From NCBI GenBank assembly GCA_965603495.1, contig CBFDDF010000003.1, forward strand, positions 62,001 through 126,000: a DNA stretch of 64,000 bases, given 5' to 3'. This DNA is from Thiomicrorhabdus sp965603495 (lineage in GTDB: Bacteria > Pseudomonadota > Gammaproteobacteria > Thiomicrospirales > Thiomicrospiraceae). The translations under genes were made by a program, and so were the position numbers. The notes under the pieces were generated by a model. It did not search any database and was not told where the DNA came from. It saw nothing but the letters and a program-made list of their open reading frames with translations. Shown here one piece after another: positions 62,170-64,000 of the stretch (position 1 is its first letter; every line of letters begins with the position of its first letter).

Positions 62170-63558
62170 TTATTCAGAGAGTGTATTCAATTGCCACTGC
62201 TTAGCGACTTGACCCACATCTCCGGCGCCCATCACTAATACCACATCACCATCAGACAAAATATCCTGGCTGATAGCATCAAGTTGCTCAAAGTTCTCAG
62301 CGTAAATCCCCTGTACGCCACGCATACGCATCGCTTGCAAAAGGGCTTTCGAATCAAACATTGGCAATGGCGTTTCTCCTGCTGCATATACGCCCATTAG
62401 CACCACTAAATCCGTCGCTAACAAGGCTTGAACGAACTCATCAAATAGATCTCGGGTTCGTGAATAACGATGGGGTTGAAATACCAACACCAAACGTTGA
62501 CCCGGAAAAGCGGCTCTGGCCGTTTCGATCGTCGCGGTCAATTCAGTCGGATGATGACCATAATCGTCTACCAAGGTCACCTTCTTCTGGCCAATAAAGC
62601 GATTTGGATAGACTTCAAAACGACGCCCGACTCCGCCAAATTCTAATAAAGCCTGTTGAATCGCTTCGATCGATACGTCTAACTTCAATGCCACCGAAAT
62701 CGCTGCCAAAGCATTGAGGACATTATGGCGACCGGGCGTATTGAGGACGACCTCAAAACTTTGCTCTCGGCCAACCAAAACCTGAAACTGCATAGTCAAA
62801 CCCGTAGCTATGACATTAATGGCGCGAACATCGGCTTGTTCAGAGAAACCATAAGTCTGAATTTTACGACTTAACTTAGGCAACATCGCCTGAATATTGA
62901 CATCATCAATACAGACAATCGCCAGCCCATAAAATGGCAAGCGATGAATAAATTCAACGAACGTATTCTCTAAATTCTGATAGTCACCTTGATAGGTTTC
63001 CATGTGATCTTCGTCAATATTGGTAATGACCGACATCATCGGAGAAAGATGTAGAAAGGAGGCGTCAGATTCATCAGCTTCTGCCACTAAATAACGGCTG
63101 GATCCCAAACGCGCATTCGAACCTATCTGATTGAGCTTACCGCCGATTACAAAAGTAGGGTCAACCCCACCTTGCGTTAAAATCGCCGCGGTTAAACTGG
63201 TCGTTGTGGTTTTACCATGCGTTCCGGCAATGGCAATACCAAAACGCATCCGCATCAACTCCGCCAACATTTCAGCACGTGGAATCACTGGAACGCGCGC
63301 TTCTCTCGCCCAATTAACTTCAGGATTATCTGCTGCTATCGCGGTAGAAACTACCACCACATCGGTGTTTTTGACGTGATTCGCTTCATGTCCCAACTGG
63401 ATTAAAGCCCCTAAAGACTCCAATCTTGCGACCGTAGGATTGTGTTTTAAATCAGAACCACTGACGATATAACCGAGGTTTAAACACACCTCTGCAATCC
63501 CCGCCATACCGACGCCGCCAATCCCTACAAAATGTATCTGCTTTACCTGATCTTTCAC
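62170..63558 (-). CDS. murC: UDP-N-acetylmuramate-L-alanine ligase
   Basis: The product (462 residues) adds L-Ala to UDP-MurNAc. It has the Rossmann start 'QIHFVGIGGVGMAGIAEV', the ATP P-loop 'GTHGKTTTTSLTAAIL', and 'DYGHHPTELTATIETARAAFPGQRLVLVFQPHRYSRTRDLF'. The frame is open from an ATG at 63609, but the GTG at 63558 has GGAAAGG seven bases upstream and gives the usual start. First gene of murC-ddl-ftsQ-ftsA-lpxC; murG is not upstream. Confidence 0.95.
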   Translation of the reverse strand: MKDQVKQIHFVGIGGVGMAGIAEVCLNLGYIVSGSDLKHNPTVARLESLGALIQLGHEANHVKNTDVVVVSTAIAADNPEVNWAREARVPVIPRAEMLAELMRMRFGIAIAGTHGKTTTTSLTAAILTQGGVDPTFVIGGKLNQIGSNARLGSSRYLVAEADESDASFLHLSPMMSVITNIDEDHMETYQGDYQNLENTFVEFIHRLPFYGLAIVCIDDVNIQAMLPKLSRKIQTYGFSEQADVRAINVIATGLTMQFQVLVGREQSFEVVLNTPGRHNVLNALAAISVALKLDVSIEAIQQALLEFGGVGRRFEVYPNRFIGQKKVTLVDDYGHHPTELTATIETARAAFPGQRLVLVFQPHRYSRTRDLFDEFVQALLATDLVVLMGVYAAGETPLPMFDSKALLQAMRMRGVQGIYAENFEQLDAISQDILSDGDVVLVMGAGDVGQVAKQWQLNTLSE

Positions 63559-63785
63559 TTTTAAACCTTTCCGTAAACCTCCAAGCGACCACTTAATGAT
63601 GGTGGTCAACCTGAATATTTTCTAATGCCTCATATAATACCTTGCTTTATTATATTGAGCTTAAGTTTCTTGGCCTAAATTCGTTAATTTGAACCCTAAC
63701 AAATATCAAAAGACCTCAAGAACAAAAATACACATAACAGCCCTCCAAACCCTTTCAACACAGGGCTTACAGTTTTTTTGTGGGC

Positions 63786-63813
63786 AAAAAAAAACTCACC
63801 AGGCCTGGTGAGT
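63786..63813 (-). terminator. Intrinsic terminator of sufS built from the palindrome
   Basis: The 20-base perfect palindrome at 63794-63813 is followed on the minus strand by a run of at least eight T. It lies 46 bases after the sufS stop. Confidence 0.85.
63798..63809. repeat. Dispersed palindrome ACCAGGCCTGGT, copy 11
   Basis: Exact intergenic copy, the centre of the sufS terminator. Symmetry extends to ACTC...GAGT. Confidence 0.9.
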
Positions 63814-63858
63814 CTTATAAAAAGAGGGTAAGCAACAAGTTCGACTAATGAATATGCC

Positions 63859-64000
63859 TTACAACAACATATCCTTGGCTTCTTCAATCGAGGCCACTAA
63901 ACGGTCAATATCATCAGTATTGTTATAAACACCCAAGGAAGCACGTACCGTTGCTGGCACATTGTAATGCTGCATGACCGGCATAGCACAATGATGACTG
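63859..64000 (-). CDS. sufS: Cysteine desulfurase SufS, C-terminal end (partial)
   Basis: Only the last 47 codons lie in the window. The translation begins with 'HHCAMPVMQHYNVPATVRASLGVYNNTDDID' (split here as 'HHCAMPVMQHYNV' and 'PATVRASLGVYNN'), which matches the C-terminus of E. coli SufS; the Cys in His-His-Cys is the catalytic persulfide cysteine (Cys364 in E. coli). It supplies sulfur for Fe-S cluster assembly. The rest of the suf genes would lie beyond the window edge. Confidence 0.9.
   Translation of the reverse strand, partial: SHHCAMPVMQHYNVPATVRASLGVYNNTDDIDRLVASIEEAKDMLL

Noticed and set aside
281..63809. The repeated palindrome as insertion-sequence ends, attachment sites or CRISPR repeats
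   Set aside because: No transposase or integrase is in the window, there are no target duplications, copies are kilobases apart without regular spacers, and several lie inside intact conserved genes.
1..64000. tRNA, rRNA, tmRNA and other stable RNA genes
   Set aside because: I looked for T-loop and acceptor patterns in the intergenic regions and saw none; a covariance-model search would be needed to exclude small RNAs.

Overview
The window looks like chromosome of a sulfur-oxidising gammaproteobacterium of the Thiomicrospira / Thiomicrorhabdus / Hydrogenovibrio kind. This is inferred from gene content: soxXYZA without soxB or soxCD next to it, a flavocytochrome c sulfide dehydrogenase operon, many small c-type cytochromes, a TusA/DsrE2 pair, and gammaproteobacterial gene order around hisS-bamB-der, holD-rimI and lpxC-secA-argJ. 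Base composition is moderately AT-rich and genes are tightly packed. I found no rRNA, tRNA, insertion sequence, prophage or CRISPR array.

Layout: 1-1.3 kb, a partial APH-fold kinase and an isoaspartyl-methyltransferase-family gene. 1.6-6.9 kb, an apparent sulfide respiration operon: a cytochrome-bd-like subunit carrying a C-terminal haem c domain, a second membrane subunit, a monohaem cytochrome c, the flavoprotein FccB, a dihaem cytochrome c and a 32-residue single-helix protein. 7-10.5 kb, ilvBNC. 10.9-16 kb, orn, an M48 protease, a pterin dehydratase, rsgA, a small membrane protein and two cytochromes c. 16-30 kb, mostly minus strand: a giant FAD/Fe-S oxidoreductase, der-bamB-yfgM-hisS-rodZ-rlmN-ndk, iscA, iscR, cysE, trmJ, then suhB on the plus strand. 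30.7-35.5 kb, rimI, a HolD-like gene, leuA, pssA and the DsrE2/TusA pair. 35.8-39.7 kb, bepA and soxXYZA. 40-44.4 kb, a TerB-like gene, ilvD, argA and rnt. 44.5-53.3 kb, grxD, asnB, an alpha/beta hydrolase, a GGDEF/EAL protein, coaE, a Nudix-ThiE fusion and hisC. 53.4-64 kb, argJ, secA, dciA, lpxC, ftsA, ftsQ, ddl, murC and the 3' end of sufS.

The sulfur genes fit together. FccB and the Sox proteins would pass electrons from sulfide and thiosulfate to c-type cytochromes. The bd-like oxidase with its own haem c could take electrons from cytochrome c and reduce oxygen. TusA/DsrE2 would carry sulfane sulfur in the cytoplasm.

The most striking non-gene signal is a 12-bp perfect palindrome, ACCAGGCCTGGT. 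It occurs 11 times exactly and at least 3 more times with one mismatch, where well under one copy is expected by chance. It sits in genes in all three codon registers and is concentrated between genes, where some copies form transcription terminators. The window also has several departures from conserved gene order, including a dcw cluster without ftsZ between ftsA and lpxC.
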